DNA of 64,000 nucleotides. Source: Apodospora peruviana. Its lineage: Eukaryota; Ascomycota; Sordariomycetes; Sordariales; Lasiosphaeriaceae. Where the stretch lies: the NCBI GenBank assembly GCA_033439685.1, contig JAUEDM010000001.1, positions 6,448,001 to 6,512,000 of the forward strand. Direction: 5' to 3'. Numbering within the stretch: position 1 is the first letter of the stretch; every line of letters starts with the position of its first letter. The notes beneath the pieces were generated by a model, which had not been told where the DNA came from, ran no database searches, and saw only the letters and a list, made by a program, of their open reading frames with translations. Of the stretch, positions 32,956 through 44,561 are shown piece after piece. Position numbers and translations under genes: made by a program.

Positions 32956-34376
32956 TCAACGTTTTCCCTTCCCCTTCTGCGTCATCTTCCGGAAAGCTTC
33001 CATGCCGCCAGACCCAATAGGCCGGTGGTCGGAGCTTCGGGTGCCATCAAATGTGCTGCGAGGCGCAATAGAGTAGCTGGCAGGCAGGCCCAGACGCTGG
33101 GCACGGTTGGAGTTGACGGGATCTGGAGCGAGAAGCCGTTCGCGCTCGAGTTCGTACTTTGACTTTCCGGCAGGTCGTTGAGTCAGAGTCATCTGGGAGC
33201 CGCTGACAGTAGCCTCCTGTCGTTGGCTAAGTTTGGCGGCACTTTTCACATAAACAGGTTAGCAAACAATGCGGTAGTCATAGAAAGTACACAGTGGGTT
33301 CACGTACGCGACATCGAAATCCCGAACTTCCACATGACGCTTCTTGTAGTCGTCCGTCCTCTTCAGGATCGGCCTGCTCCACTCACCGAGCAGCCGCTCG
33401 GCGGTACGCTTGATGCTAACCTCGGGCCGCTTGCTTTTGTTGTAGAACAAGACGACTTTGCCGATACCGCTGCTCAAAAGTGAATCCTTGCCGATGGGGA
33501 GCCTGATAAGCGCCTCGAAGATGTCCCGCTGAATGCTGTAGGCTGGCAAGCTGCCGTCGTTGAGGGGCTCAAGGAAGTACTTCACTGACTGCAGGAAGTT
33601 CGTCTCGGGGTCGAGGACGGAATCCTGGATTCCTGTCCGGTTCAGGAGGGCTGTGACTTGGGGCAGGAGGTTCAGCTTGTGGACGGCCGGCTCGCCCTTC
33701 TCTCGAGCCTCGTTGTCGGCCACGCAGGCCTTTTCCATCGCCACCTTGAGGTTGGCAATCTGCTCGTCAATTTCTTCTTCCAGATCCTACGAAGGGAAAT
33801 GGTTAGCCATTCGCGTGTCAAACAAGAGGAGGATGTAAGAGGAATAGGACGTACAATCTCATCCTTCTTGCGGCGCCGCTTGACGGGATTCTTGACGGCA
33901 GCATCAATCGCCCTATCCAATGCTCGACGGCGTCGCTCCTCTGGGCTTAGGTGCTCTTCACTCTCGCGTTGTGCTTGTGCAGGGTCTTTCTGTACGGGAC
34001 GTCGCTCGCCTTCCGTGCGCGCCTTCCTTGGCCGGCGTTCGCCGAGGTCTTCATCAATCGCATCGACTTCTTCACTAGCGCGGGCTCGCTTCTTGGGCCT
34101 GCGACCCTCCTTGGGTTTCTTTGTCGTCTCGCCGTCTGCTCGCTTTCTCTTGGCTGGCTTCAGTGCCTTGACTGCGTTCTCGTCAATCTCGATCGGTTTA
34201 TCTGTGGTGGGATCGTAGTCTTCGAATTGATCTTCGTCAATTTCGGACAGCAGATCCGAGTCTTTGTCTGATTCGTGTCCATCGTCACCCCCGTCTTGAT
34301 GAGTATTCGCGATGGGGTCGTCTTCATGCTGCGAATGTCCGGCAGCAGAGCCGGCTGGGGAGCCGGCGTCGGACAT
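32956..34376 (-). CDS. IWS1: Transcription elongation factor IWS1/SPN1
   Basis: Nuclear protein that works with Spt6 on elongating RNA polymerase II. Exons 33855-34376, 33308-33786 and 32956-33241 give 428 residues. The N-terminal 170 residues are acidic then basic and disordered (SDLLSEIDEDQFEDYDP, repeated KR-rich nuclear localisation-like patches). The TFIIS N-terminal-like helical domain follows from about residue 175: HKLNLLPQVTALLNR, DSVLDPETNFLQSVKYFLEPL, IQRDIFEALIRLPIGKDSL, SGIGKVVLFYNKSKRPE and AERLLGEWSRPIL, which is diagnostic. The C-terminal part contains PVNSNRAQRLGLPASY, also conserved. Introns are 68 bases (GTACGT to CGTAG) and 66 bases (GTACGT to AAAAG). The start has the usual MSDAGSP-like acidic beginning with no earlier in-frame ATG. 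Confidence 0.94.
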
Positions 34377-34957
34377 GGCGGCTGTTTGTGACGATACGCG
34401 CTATTCGCTGCGAGACAGCCGGAAGAGAAGGTATTTGAGAAGATGAGCGGTAGAATTGTTGCAGTGACTGCTAGAGGTGCAGGTTTAGGCTGGCGAAGGA
34501 ACGAGAAAAATATGTGTGTCCTTTTTCGAAAGTTGATCAGGCTTCCTCAGTATTCAGTAACTGCAGGTGATGTTGCATGGACTGGACGCCGCCTTACATT
34601 CGAACAAAGCCAAAGGCCAAAAAGGGACCTGAGAGCGGTATCCTCAGGCGCGTGGAGCCCGTGCTTTTTTAGCCGAGGATCTGCCACCTGCGGTGGGACT
34701 GGGTGTCGACTTTAGGGTGCCCCACCTGCCAGCAAGTACGGCAAAGTTTGAGTCTTTGACCTGCGGGGCGGCGCGGCCGTGTTTACTTTTGCGGGCCGTT
34801 GCCACCAACGACTGCCGCGTCCACCCAGGACCTAGCTACGCCTTGGAAGAAGTGCCACCTTTATTTCAGTACAGCTTCCCTCCCGACATCCAAAATCAGT
34901 GCGCTGGATGACTTTACTGTCGCAGGGTAACACCAATTCAATTCACCTTACGATATC
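34377..34957. promoter_or_regulatory. Divergent promoter region between IWS1 and BRR6/BRL1
   Basis: The two genes run apart from this 581-base segment. It is gene-free, with no clear TATA box. Confidence 0.55.
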
Positions 34958-36681
34958 ATGGATCGCCGAACGTACGAGAGTCCAATGGACTGGGAATACC
35001 AGAACAAACCGCCTGTCGACCAATCGAGCCCGTTCGCAAAATTCGGCCAAAAACCACCAATATGTAAGTCCACTAAGGTTTCCCCCGTGCTTCCGTCGGC
35101 TGCTTGAGGTGAATGACTCTGGTCTGAGCCCGAGACCTTCCGATAGTCTTGCACTCGATCTCCCGCCCGATCACATTTGTCGGCAGCAGTCCTTGCATCT
35201 CGACCCGCAACAAAATATCCAAACTACTGCTTCGCGCAGCCTGGAAAGTTTGCAATGGCCCATACTGACCGCGCCTCGATCGACGCAGCGTCCTTCGATT
35301 CTCCATCCAAGTTTAAGACCAACGCCAACCCCTTCGCAATCCCCGCGGGTCCGAGGCCCTCGCCCTTCAAGCAACAGAGCCAGCCACCGCCTCCGCACTC
35401 GTCCTTCTTCAACCCACAGCTCCAACACAGGCCATCGGCACCGCAATTCCGAAACCCTGCGTTTACCACACCGCAGAAGCGCGTAGACGAGCTCGCATAC
35501 GCCGATTCGGGCGCCGAGACCAGCCCCGCGATGACGGACACATCCGAATTCCCAGCCGACACACCCGAGGTTGACCGGGAACAGGAAGACTTTGGAAGGA
35601 TGACGATAACACAGCAATCAGCAAACAGGAATCTGTTCGGCAAGAGCATGGTACGGAGTCGTACGCCGGGACGAGGAGAGATCCCCAGGGGCAACCGGGA
35701 CAAAGTGAGGAAGCGCAAGCGGCAGCAGGGCGACCGAGACGTGGGGAGCGTGCGCTCTAGGCTTCCACATGGTTCCGACGACTCAGACAGCGATTGGGAA
35801 GACGGAGGGGTCAAGAAAGGGAAGAGCAGGAACCGAGGCTGGGTCGCCAACTTTCTTGCGGCGGTCAGCGACCACCCAAGCGCTCCAGCCATCTTGTCCA
35901 AGTGGCTCCAACTTGGCGTCAACGTTATACTCCTTGGCCTCGTTCTTATTGGCATCGTGGCAATCGTGAGCCAGGTCCGATCCGATCTAGCACATGCCAG
36001 CGAGAAAGCTCGAGCCGCCATTGTTCACGAGATGGCACAGTGTAGTGAGAACTACATCAAGAACCAGTGCTCCCCGAGGGCCAGTAGGGCACCAGCGCTG
36101 GAAGGTCCGTGCAATGAATGGGAGGCATGCATGAACCAAGATGCGTCGGCAATCATGAAAGTTCAGGTCTCGGCCAGGAATGTGGCTGAGATTATGAACG
36201 AGTTTGTTGGTGTCTTGACTTTCAAGACCTGGGTATGTTGCATCCTTCCTCCCTTTGCTCCTACGTTTCTGTGATATGCATGTTAACTAATGTGGTGCAG
36301 GGATTTATCATGTCGCTGTTCCTGGTCGCCGTCGTTGCTAGTAACATCGGCTTTGGCTTCCTTCGCGAATCGGCTCTCGCCCACGCAGCTGCAAGACCGA
36401 CTGATCCGCTCCATTCCCCGCCGGCGTCACTGCCCATGCTCGGGTCCGGAATGCACGACCCGCGACAGGCGTACATCTGGGCTCCCATCGGTGAGACACC
36501 TCGGCATGTCCGGCGGGGTCTTTCCTTTGCCAACAATGACGGGACCGACACGGAAAACTCGCCCGACCCAAAAGCAATTCTGCCCCCGCAGACGCCTTCT
36601 GGAAGGAGGAGGAGTCCTAGCAAGCAGGAGCGTGGGCGTAGTCCGTCGAAGGCGACGAGAAGTCCTAGCAAGGGCTTCTAG
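34958..36681 (+). CDS. BRL1: BRR6/BRL1-type nuclear envelope protein
   Basis: Nuclear-envelope/ER membrane protein needed for nuclear pore assembly and membrane lipid balance. Three exons: 34958-35063, 35187-36232 and 36301-36681, giving 510 residues. Exon 1 begins MDRRTYESPMDWEYQ, which fits the family's conserved beginning; it joins exon 2 in phase over a 123-base intron ending GTCGGCAG. The N-terminal half is disordered and Pro/Ser-rich. The core domain runs from about residue 275: membrane helix LGVNVILLGLVLIGIVAIV, then the hallmark four cysteines (CSENYIKNQC, GPCNEWEAC) in the lumenal loop. The second helix, GFIMSLFLVAVVASNIGFG, starts right after intron 2. The tail ends in SPSK repeats. 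Exon 1 and the first intron are less certain than the rest; an extra small intron before PGKFAMAHTD is possible. Confidence 0.87.
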
Positions 36682-39622
36682 AACTACCTAGTCTTGTGCC
36701 GTGTGTACATGCGCGCGCGCTGTACATTTTAAGCAGTTAGTCTCTCTTTTGTGCTTGTGTAAGCAAATATCGATTATCATGGCTTTCTTTTGGTCTGGCT
36801 TTACTGAGACAAAGATATGCGTGGAAACCACGTGGAATGGTTATTTTGGGACAGCGTTGGGTTGATAGGCGGACGGTACTCTGTGTCGGTATGAACAACT
36901 GGACATGTCTAATTCATTGATTTCTTCTACGCTTGTTCGAATTTGCGATTCGGTGTGTGACGTTCAACGAAAAACAAGTCCTTTTTCAATATCATCTACA
37001 CCTGGACACCTTCTGATAACCGTTGGGCCATGACCAGCTGAGGATCCCAGCTCGTGCGGCGATGGAAAAAGAAACGAAAGGCAACTAGAGGCCACGACAA
37101 CTTCGAGAAGCTGCTCGAGTGACCAATGCGGGCAGGTTGTATGGGAGTTATATCGCTCAAGGTGGCTGAAATGTCTTGAGGGTTGCGATGCATCAGGGGG
37201 ACTGCATTTCGACCGCAGCGCACTACTGTACTTGCCAACAGTAATAAAAGTGGTGGCATGACAATCATCGTTGTACACCACCGTCATATTTCTTGGTGGT
37301 GGTGTTGTGTTGGAGAATAGGATTGTAAGTGGTGGCTTAAGTCCGAATCCTTTGGGTTCTAGACCATCTCGGCGTGGCGCCAGCCCACACCATTCGTACA
37401 GAACACTTGCAGCTCAGAGCCGATGCAAATACGGCCCAACTCTACACTTCTTTCCTGATTTGTAGAAGTTGGCCAAGAGGGTATGACCCTTTTTTTTTTC
37501 CATGTCGTGCCGCGTGAAAGTGTACCTATAATACAGCTCTGTATACATTTACCGGGTGTTCCATGTTTTATTCGGACTCCGAAGCTTCTTCCCCCAACCT
37601 ATCTTTATCGAGCAAGTATCACAAGAAAGAATGGAAGTTCCCTTCCCGGATTTGGACACACGATCCGGTGCCAAAGGTTCCAGACCCCTTTGACGGCTGT
37701 CCCGTTTTCAGCGTGGCATGGCTGGCCACTGAGGTGGGCAACCGAGCCACAGAAAGGCTGGGAATGGCCAACGCGACTGGTCAATTATCAGGGAGCAGTC
37801 AATTTGACCTGCAGCCTCGTCTCACAGCACCTCCAGCTTCCCACTGGCTGAGACGGCCAAAGGAACGGTTGGCCCCCCGGCCGATGGACTGGGTAGCTGC
37901 CCTGATGGCAGATGCGGCTACAACGCCATCCGAATACATCGTGTCCGAATCCGGTTGCTTCCTTTAAACAAGGCTTTGGGCTATTTTCTTTCTTCATCTT
38001 GTTCGAACGGATCGTCTATGGAGACTAAGGTAAGGTATGGACATGACAATCCACACACGGGCTGCAACGGTAAGGGGCCTGCCGAGCCGGGGCAAGACCA
38101 GGCAGTCCACGTGGATGGCTTAGAGAAAAGGCCATGCTGCAAGTGGAATGATATGCATCCCAAAGACAGGTTTCTGGTTTTCAGGTTGAATGTGATATTC
38201 ATAGTGTAGATTGCTTTTCTATTCCGTACACCAACTATTTTCAGGGTGCCCTGTTCCCGGTGTCAAAGAGCACCAACCCTTAATTGACCTCCATGATTGT
38301 CCTCCATGATTGTCCATGCACCGAATCGAACCCCCCACCTAATCGACAACCCCTCCAGCAATCCAGAACGGTGCGGCACACCCCGGCAACCTGGAAGGCG
38401 GCTTGGACCATTGTGGAGGCGAACTCCAGTTCGGAAACCCTGTAACCCGTAATTACACTACCGACAGCACCTTCAAGCTGTGACTTCAGTTGTACCTTAC
38501 GTACTGAGCTGCCCTGCCAATCACTGCCAGTATCCCGAGACCGCGCGTTGACAAATCCCCTCTTCAAAAAAAAAAAAATTCCCAAGCAATTCCCCGAAAT
38601 ATTGGTCTTGCAGTGTCCCGTGTAATGCAGTGTCAGTGTAGCGTCAGGGTGTGTGAAGCTCCAAGCTCCGGTTCAGGTTGCTTGTTGATGAATGGTTCCA
38701 TTCCTTGGACGGGAGTTCCTTTTCAATAGTCGAGTCCTTAACCAACCACATCCACATCAGGAATGCAGCACAGAACCGCACAGAACAGCAGAGTTCACAG
38801 CTGGCATGGGCCCTTGCCGTCTGTTTCTGTTTCTGTTTCTGTTTCTGTGAAGCAGCTCAAAAGTGTGGGGCGGATCAACGAAAGCCAAGAAGCTCAGTTC
38901 CCCTTTGAGGGGAAACCTGATGATCAGGAATGACTTGACGTGCCCAACCCACAAACGGCGAAAGCCAATCCCAGGCGTCCATAATCTGTGCACTAGAGAA
39001 GGACCCTGGAACATCTCCCGTCGCCTTGCACCTACCTAAGCCAGGCCAAACTGGAACCTCAAGCCCACAGCAGCAGCAAGCGCAGACGCAGACGGGATGC
39101 AGGCGCACCCGATGCTAGCTTGAGGTGCATTATTTATTTTTCTTATTTGCTGCACCGGAATCTCCAGACTCCAGACTCCAGCAGACCTAGGTCGCCCGTC
39201 TTGTCAGCCGTAAACCCCGTTCTAGCGTCTCCCGTCGCATCCTGACTGCGCCGAGTCCCGACCTTGTGAGTGCCCGCTCTCCCATCATCCGTCCTATTGC
39301 GGTCCTTGACTCCCTTTCCGCTCCCATTCTGTATTTAATGCTACCGCGTGGGAGGACCGGGGCATCCTTGCTCCCTTTTCTCGCATTCCCGTAGCTAATC
39401 AGAAAGTCAACAACTTCTGCGTACGGACTACGGGGAACTCTTCCCAAGGTACCCATTCTCCATTAACTCTAGTCTTCGAGCTTCAAGTTTGTGCCGCCAG
39501 CTCCGGGTCCTACATGCGCTCCCAAGCATGTCAATGCGCAGTGGTCGAACCATCTCCCGAGTTCCCTAAAACGGGCTCAATCTAAGGGGAGAAAGAGAGG
39601 CATTGGACACTGGTATTTGCTT
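36682..39622. other. 2.9-kb intergenic region, no gene seen
   Basis: No supportable gene. The last several hundred bases (about 39100-39622) are C/T-rich and look like the leader of the zinc-cluster regulator. Contains a short CTGTTT tandem repeat at 38821-38848 and an A12 run near 38567. Confidence 0.5.
38821..38848. repeat. CTGTTT hexamer tandem repeat
   Basis: Four and two-thirds copies of CTGTTT in direct tandem in non-coding DNA upstream of the zinc-cluster regulator. Confidence 0.9.
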
Positions 39623-42405
39623 ATGGATCCAATGGACGAAGACTCGCCGGGAGCGAGCCGTCTTCAACCTCCTCTTGCTCCTCCTCTCGGTCCTCCTCCG
39701 CCGCCGCAGCCCCCACAAGCTTCCGGCTCCGGCGGCAAGCACTCTGCGCCAACTCCAGGCTCCCCGGCTTCGGTAGGAGCCACAGCTCAAGGCGTATCGA
39801 AAAGACGGAGAGGACTGGGGGTGGTGACCCCGAACGCGTGCACCGAGTGTCGGAAAAAGCGTGCAAAGGTTGTTCAGTCCCTCCACTTCCGTCTTTCCTT
39901 CTCCCTCCATTTCGTGGCCCAATGACGGAGGCTCACATCCCTCGGTTTGCTGCAGTGCGACGGACAGAAACCATGCGGCCGGTGCAAGGGCCAGAAGGAC
40001 ATCGAATGTGTTTACGAGGTTCCCGTTCGCCAGTCCAAAGAGAATTTACGACACGAGATCGAGCAGCTACGACGCCACCAGCGCACCAGCGACCACGTCT
40101 TCGCCGCCCTGGTACGCCCTGATCTTTGGGAGGAGGTGCTGTCGCGCCTGCGGAATGGACAAAGTGTGGATGCTATATCGGACTGGCTTGGGGGCACGCT
40201 GTCTTCTGGGGCTGGCGGCACGGTTCCGCCCTCAGCCGGGCACCGGAGCAGCACTCCGACACTCGCCGGCTTCACAACCAATACCAGCGGCACTTACCCC
40301 CCAATGACCACTGGGATGGGTGCTGTGAGTCCGGTCTCGAGCCAGCATCCGCAGGGCATGCGACACGAGGCCGATCCGCATAGTCCCTGGGGCGGACATT
40401 TCTCTTCCCACAGCCATACTACGCGCAGCGATTCGCACCCGGACGCCATGAACTGGGGTCAGGAGACGGTGAGAGGCCCCCCGCAGTCAAGAGTGGGAAC
40501 ATGGCTCGAGAGCCAAGGCGCCTCTGAAGGCCAGAGATTTCGTGGTCTCGACCAAGTCCTTGCTCCGGAAGTTCAAGATATGCAACCGCCGGGGACGTGG
40601 ACGACCATCACAAACGATGCCCGACTCGTTCAACACCTTCTGGCCTTGTACTTTTGCTGGGAATACCCCACCTTCGCCTCGTTGAGCAAAGAGCATTTCC
40701 TCCAAGACTTTATGGCAGGTCGGACTCGGTTCTGCTCATCCATTCTTGTAAATGCTCTCCTGGCTCTGGGCTGCCGCTTTTCCAATCAGCCCAGCACTCG
40801 GGCAAATCCAAACGACCCGTACACATCGGGCGACCATTTCTTCAAGGAGTCACTACGGCTTTTCTACGAAGAAGAGGACCACCATACACTCACTACTATC
40901 CAGGCCTTGGGAATAATGTCCATAAGAGAGGCGAGCTGCGGCCGGGATTCGGAGAGCTGGTATTACGCCGGACAGAGCATACGGCTAGCCATAGAGATGG
41001 GCCTGCACCAAGTCCAGGATGCTGGAAGAGACGACGACGAGAGCGCGGTCCAGGCAGCCACGTTCTGGGGAGCATTCGCCCTTGACCAGTAAGGCCCCTT
41101 TAGTCCCAGCTGTTTTGCTGCCCTGTTTAACACGAAAATAGTGCGTGGTCGTTGGCAACTGGTTCGCTTCCCCAGTGTTCTTGCTTTCCACGACTGCCGC
41201 CCAAACCAGGAATCATTGACGACATCGAGGCCTCGCTGTGGATTCCCTATACGGATGACGGTAAGGGAATTTCACTCGCGCCATCAGGCCCGGAACTCGA
41301 AAAGAAGCTAAGAGAAGAATTAGGCGCGCCACTCCAGCGGTCATGCGAGCAACCGTCTAACGTTAGGTCCGTATACAAATGCTTCTGTGAACTGAGCGAG
41401 CTCGTACACCAGTCGCTCTACATTCTGCATTCCCCGGGCAGGCCTCTCACCAGCAAAGACCTCCTCAACATCTACACCCAGTACCTGGACTGGTATGAAA
41501 CGATTCCCGAGGTATTGCGACTGGGCCATAACTTCACTCCTGCTGTCTTGTTTGCACAGTAAGTCACGCTTGTCCCGGGAAGAGTCCTGACCTATTGTCA
41601 GGAGTTGAGAATCTGCTGACACCCTGGTAACAGCATGTACTATCATTTTGCGATTCTCCTTTTGTTCCGGCCCCTCATCAAACTTAGAATCATTGGTTCA
41701 AGCGTATCCCCGCGCGATGTGTGCTTACAAGCGGCCGACGCCATCACCGGTCTCTTGCATTCGTACTCGCAACTCTACACACTCAGACGAACGCCGTCAT
41801 TTGTCCCATACTTTGTCCTCACGTCGTCGATTATGCATCTCGCCATTGGGGCAACAGTCTCGGACACTCCGACCGTTGGAGAAAACCAACACATGCAGCT
41901 GAAGATTGAACCGTCGTCGGTGACGAAAGCCGATACAGAAGGGGCGCCCAAGATCGATCCTCGTGTCGCCGAAGCTATCAGCCGTGGCATCGCGGATTTG
42001 ACGGAGATGGCGCCGTGCCACTTCTTCGCAGAACAAGCTCTCAACATACTCCGTTTCCTCGCCAAGAAGTGGAAAATTGAAGTCGAGATCAAGACGGAGC
42101 CTGGGGAGGAACAACGGCGTGTGGAGGTTGCGGGCGGTCGCGGTATCCAGCCGGTCACGAACAGTCTCAATTTCTTCGCACCGAACGTTACGGATGCAGA
42201 TTTTAACTGCTCGTGGGGACGGAAGGAGATTCAGCCGGGTCATGGCGCTGGTGACCGCTCTGAGACGAAACTGGATGAGGCGAATAAGGCGGAAGAGATT
42301 GCCAAAGCGGCTGAGAATCCATTGTTCTGGCCTTTCCCGATGCAGGGCCGGCCCATGCTGCCAACGGGGAATGAGCTGACGGAGGCTGGGTTTGAACTGA
42401 TATAA
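39623..42405 (+). CDS. Zn2Cys6 fungal transcription factor with fungal_trans domain
   Basis: Four exons: 39623-39868, 39956-41088, 41142-41558 and 41634-42405, giving 855 residues. The zinc cluster (Cys73, 76, 83, 89, 92, 100; CTECRKKRAK then CDGQKPCGRC) is restored across intron 1, which uses a weak GTTGTT donor. A Pro-rich N-terminus precedes it, and a coiled-coil-like linker (ENLRHEIEQLRRHQR) follows. The segment VRPDLWEEVLSRLRNGQSV then DAISDWLG is shared with regulators often annotated as NirA/Nit4-like. The middle homology domain spans about 240-480 (LLALYFCWEYPTFASLSKEHF; SWYYAGQSIRLAIEMGLH; ALDHAWSLATGSLPQ across intron 2). The C-terminal part is weakly conserved. Direct targets are unknown; 'nitrogen assimilation regulator' would be over-reading. 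The ATG at 39623 is the first in frame. Confidence 0.9.
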
Positions 42406-44561
42406 TAAACAGCATTATCGGGGGAATCTGGCATTGATATGGGAGGTAGGCGCGGTGTTTATATCGTGCCCCGGACCTCGTTATTGTTGCGGTTGGTTGG
42501 GCTAGCCGGGGGCTTTTCGATGAGAAATCGTCCAAGGAGTAATAGTAGACGTGTGTGTGTGTGAAAAAAGATTAAAGGAGCAGCAAGCAAAACAGGCCGG
42601 CTGGGTCACGGCCATGGTCCTAGCAGTGGTGGACAAGGTCTATCCATATAACATGATATATGAGTGGTGGATGGACACACAAAAACGATTGTTTCGGGGA
42701 ACGGGTACCAGCATCCATTGCATCATTAACCCGTACTGGCGGTGCGAAAAGTGGGCGGGTAAGCCTTTGTGCGACCAGCCCTGGCAAGACGGAGTATGGA
42801 TGGCATCTTGAAGTTTTTGAGGACTGGAGGAGCACTGGCTCTCTTTCTTGTTTATTCGATACCCCCATCGTCGTCGGAGCAAATGGGGAGAAAGAATAAA
42901 AAAGCTTTCTGTCTCCACTGGTGGATCAGAATACTATGTGGTGCGAGAACGGGAGCATGCTCTGCTCTCGGTGTCAGATATTTTTGATGTACTTCCTCTA
43001 TGTGAAGCAAGCGCAAGCCCTGGGGAGAGACAGACTTGTTTCCCTCGAAGAAAGACGAAAATAGTACGAAGTATTCCTTTATGCAGCTGCCCAGGAGGAA
43101 GGGAGTTTTGCGGTATGCAAGCTTGTCACAGGAGCCGAACTGAATCCGGCCAGCAGCAGCAGCTTGCCCTTCGCGGAAGAATCGAAGGAAGAAAACCTGT
43201 CGAATTCGAACACAATCTGAATTTGGGAGAGGAAAACGAGGCTGATGAGACACCACAGATGTCGGGCTGTGAGTGTTGAAACGACAAGGCTCTTTAAGGG
43301 TTAAGACATGGTGAGATTACCTAAATCTTGAACCACTAAAAAGCAACAGCACACTTCAGATCCATGGTCGATTCTAGTAGGAAGGCGCCGAACCGAATGG
43401 CATCTCCCCCGCGCACGCCCGCGACCCCCCTGCTTTGTCAGAGAGGACTTTCAGCAAGTGGTTTTCAACAAGTCGGGATGGCAGCAGTCATCCAATGATG
43501 ATGACGAGCGGGAGAAAAGAGTGAATTTCAGAGCGCTGGAGCGGGATGACCGTGCTCCTCAGTTAATCAGTTAAACATGGGCCGGGGGTGGCCGGGGGTG
43601 GAGGGGGGAAACAACGGACCAACAGCGAGGCCTGCTCCCCGGGGCGACGGGCGAGCCTGATTGGTCGCCACCATGCGGGCTGAGTGTTTCGAAACGCTGG
43701 ACCAGCAGCAAGCATCGTGTGGTGGTGCTCCTGGATCTGTTTCAGGTGAGACGCTTCCCCCTCCTCTCATGGCTGCCCCCATGTCCCTACTCCCATCATC
43801 CCATGGATGTTTCCCCCATGACGGGAGACCCCTCTCGCTCCAGTGAGTGAGAGAGTGATGAGTTGATGAGTTGATGAGTTGCCCGCACCGCACCGGCGCA
43901 CCCAAATCTGCCCTGCCCTACGAACGATCTACCGCTTCCTTGTCCAAGTTCCCTCTCTTCTCTCTTCTTCGGCGGCCCCGTCTCGATGCCGCCGTACTGA
44001 TTGACGTGGTTGAAGATCATGGCATGTAATTCTTGCCATGGATCATGGATGACACGCACAGCACAGCACGGCACTGGGTGTGTCCGCGCTTTCCTATTTC
44101 TCTCTCTTGTTTCCCCACTGTTTCTCTTCCGATTTCTCGGTTTACCGTTTTCTTGCTGGAGAGGGAAGTTTGGTTTGGACTTTAGTCCAAACCAATGAAC
44201 AAGAGAAGCCAACCCAACCCAACCCCCCTGTTGTTCTCTACCCTGTGCTGATGAGCTGTCCGTGGCGTGCGTGCCCCGTGTGTGCCTCGTATTATTATAT
44301 CCTCAACTTACTTTTCCCAAAGCGCGCGCGCATATTCCGTTTGATCCTATTTTCCTTTTCTCTTTCTCGGTCCATTCATTCCTCTCTCATTCCTTCCAGA
44401 CAACGACGTTATAGCTAAAAGTGGGCGAGTTATTGTTTTTGTTCGTGATCGTGATTGTGTCGATATCTCCAATTGCACTTGACCACAACAGCACATACAA
44501 GCCCCTAACCCGGGCGGTTGATCTATTAAGTTGGCCACAGCCTTGGGCCGCTGCTGGCTCG
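42406..44561. other. 2.2-kb intergenic region, no gene seen
   Basis: No coding signal. The second half (about 43700-44561) is C/T-rich with short repeats (TGATGAGT x3 at 43856-43879, CCAAC-type runs near 44205-44225). It is probably the promoter and long leader of the C2H2 gene. Confidence 0.5.
43856..43879. repeat. TGATGAGT tandem repeat, three copies
   Basis: Three perfect direct copies of an 8-base unit in non-coding DNA upstream of the C2H2 gene. Confidence 0.85.

Noticed and set aside
35224..36021. 265-residue minus-strand frame opposite BRR6/BRL1
   Set aside because: Shadow frame; the sense strand carries the four-Cys lumenal domain and membrane helices.
36964..38600. Several 100-130-residue frames as genes
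   Set aside because: No domains, no splice joints, no conserved look; composition like flanking non-coding DNA.
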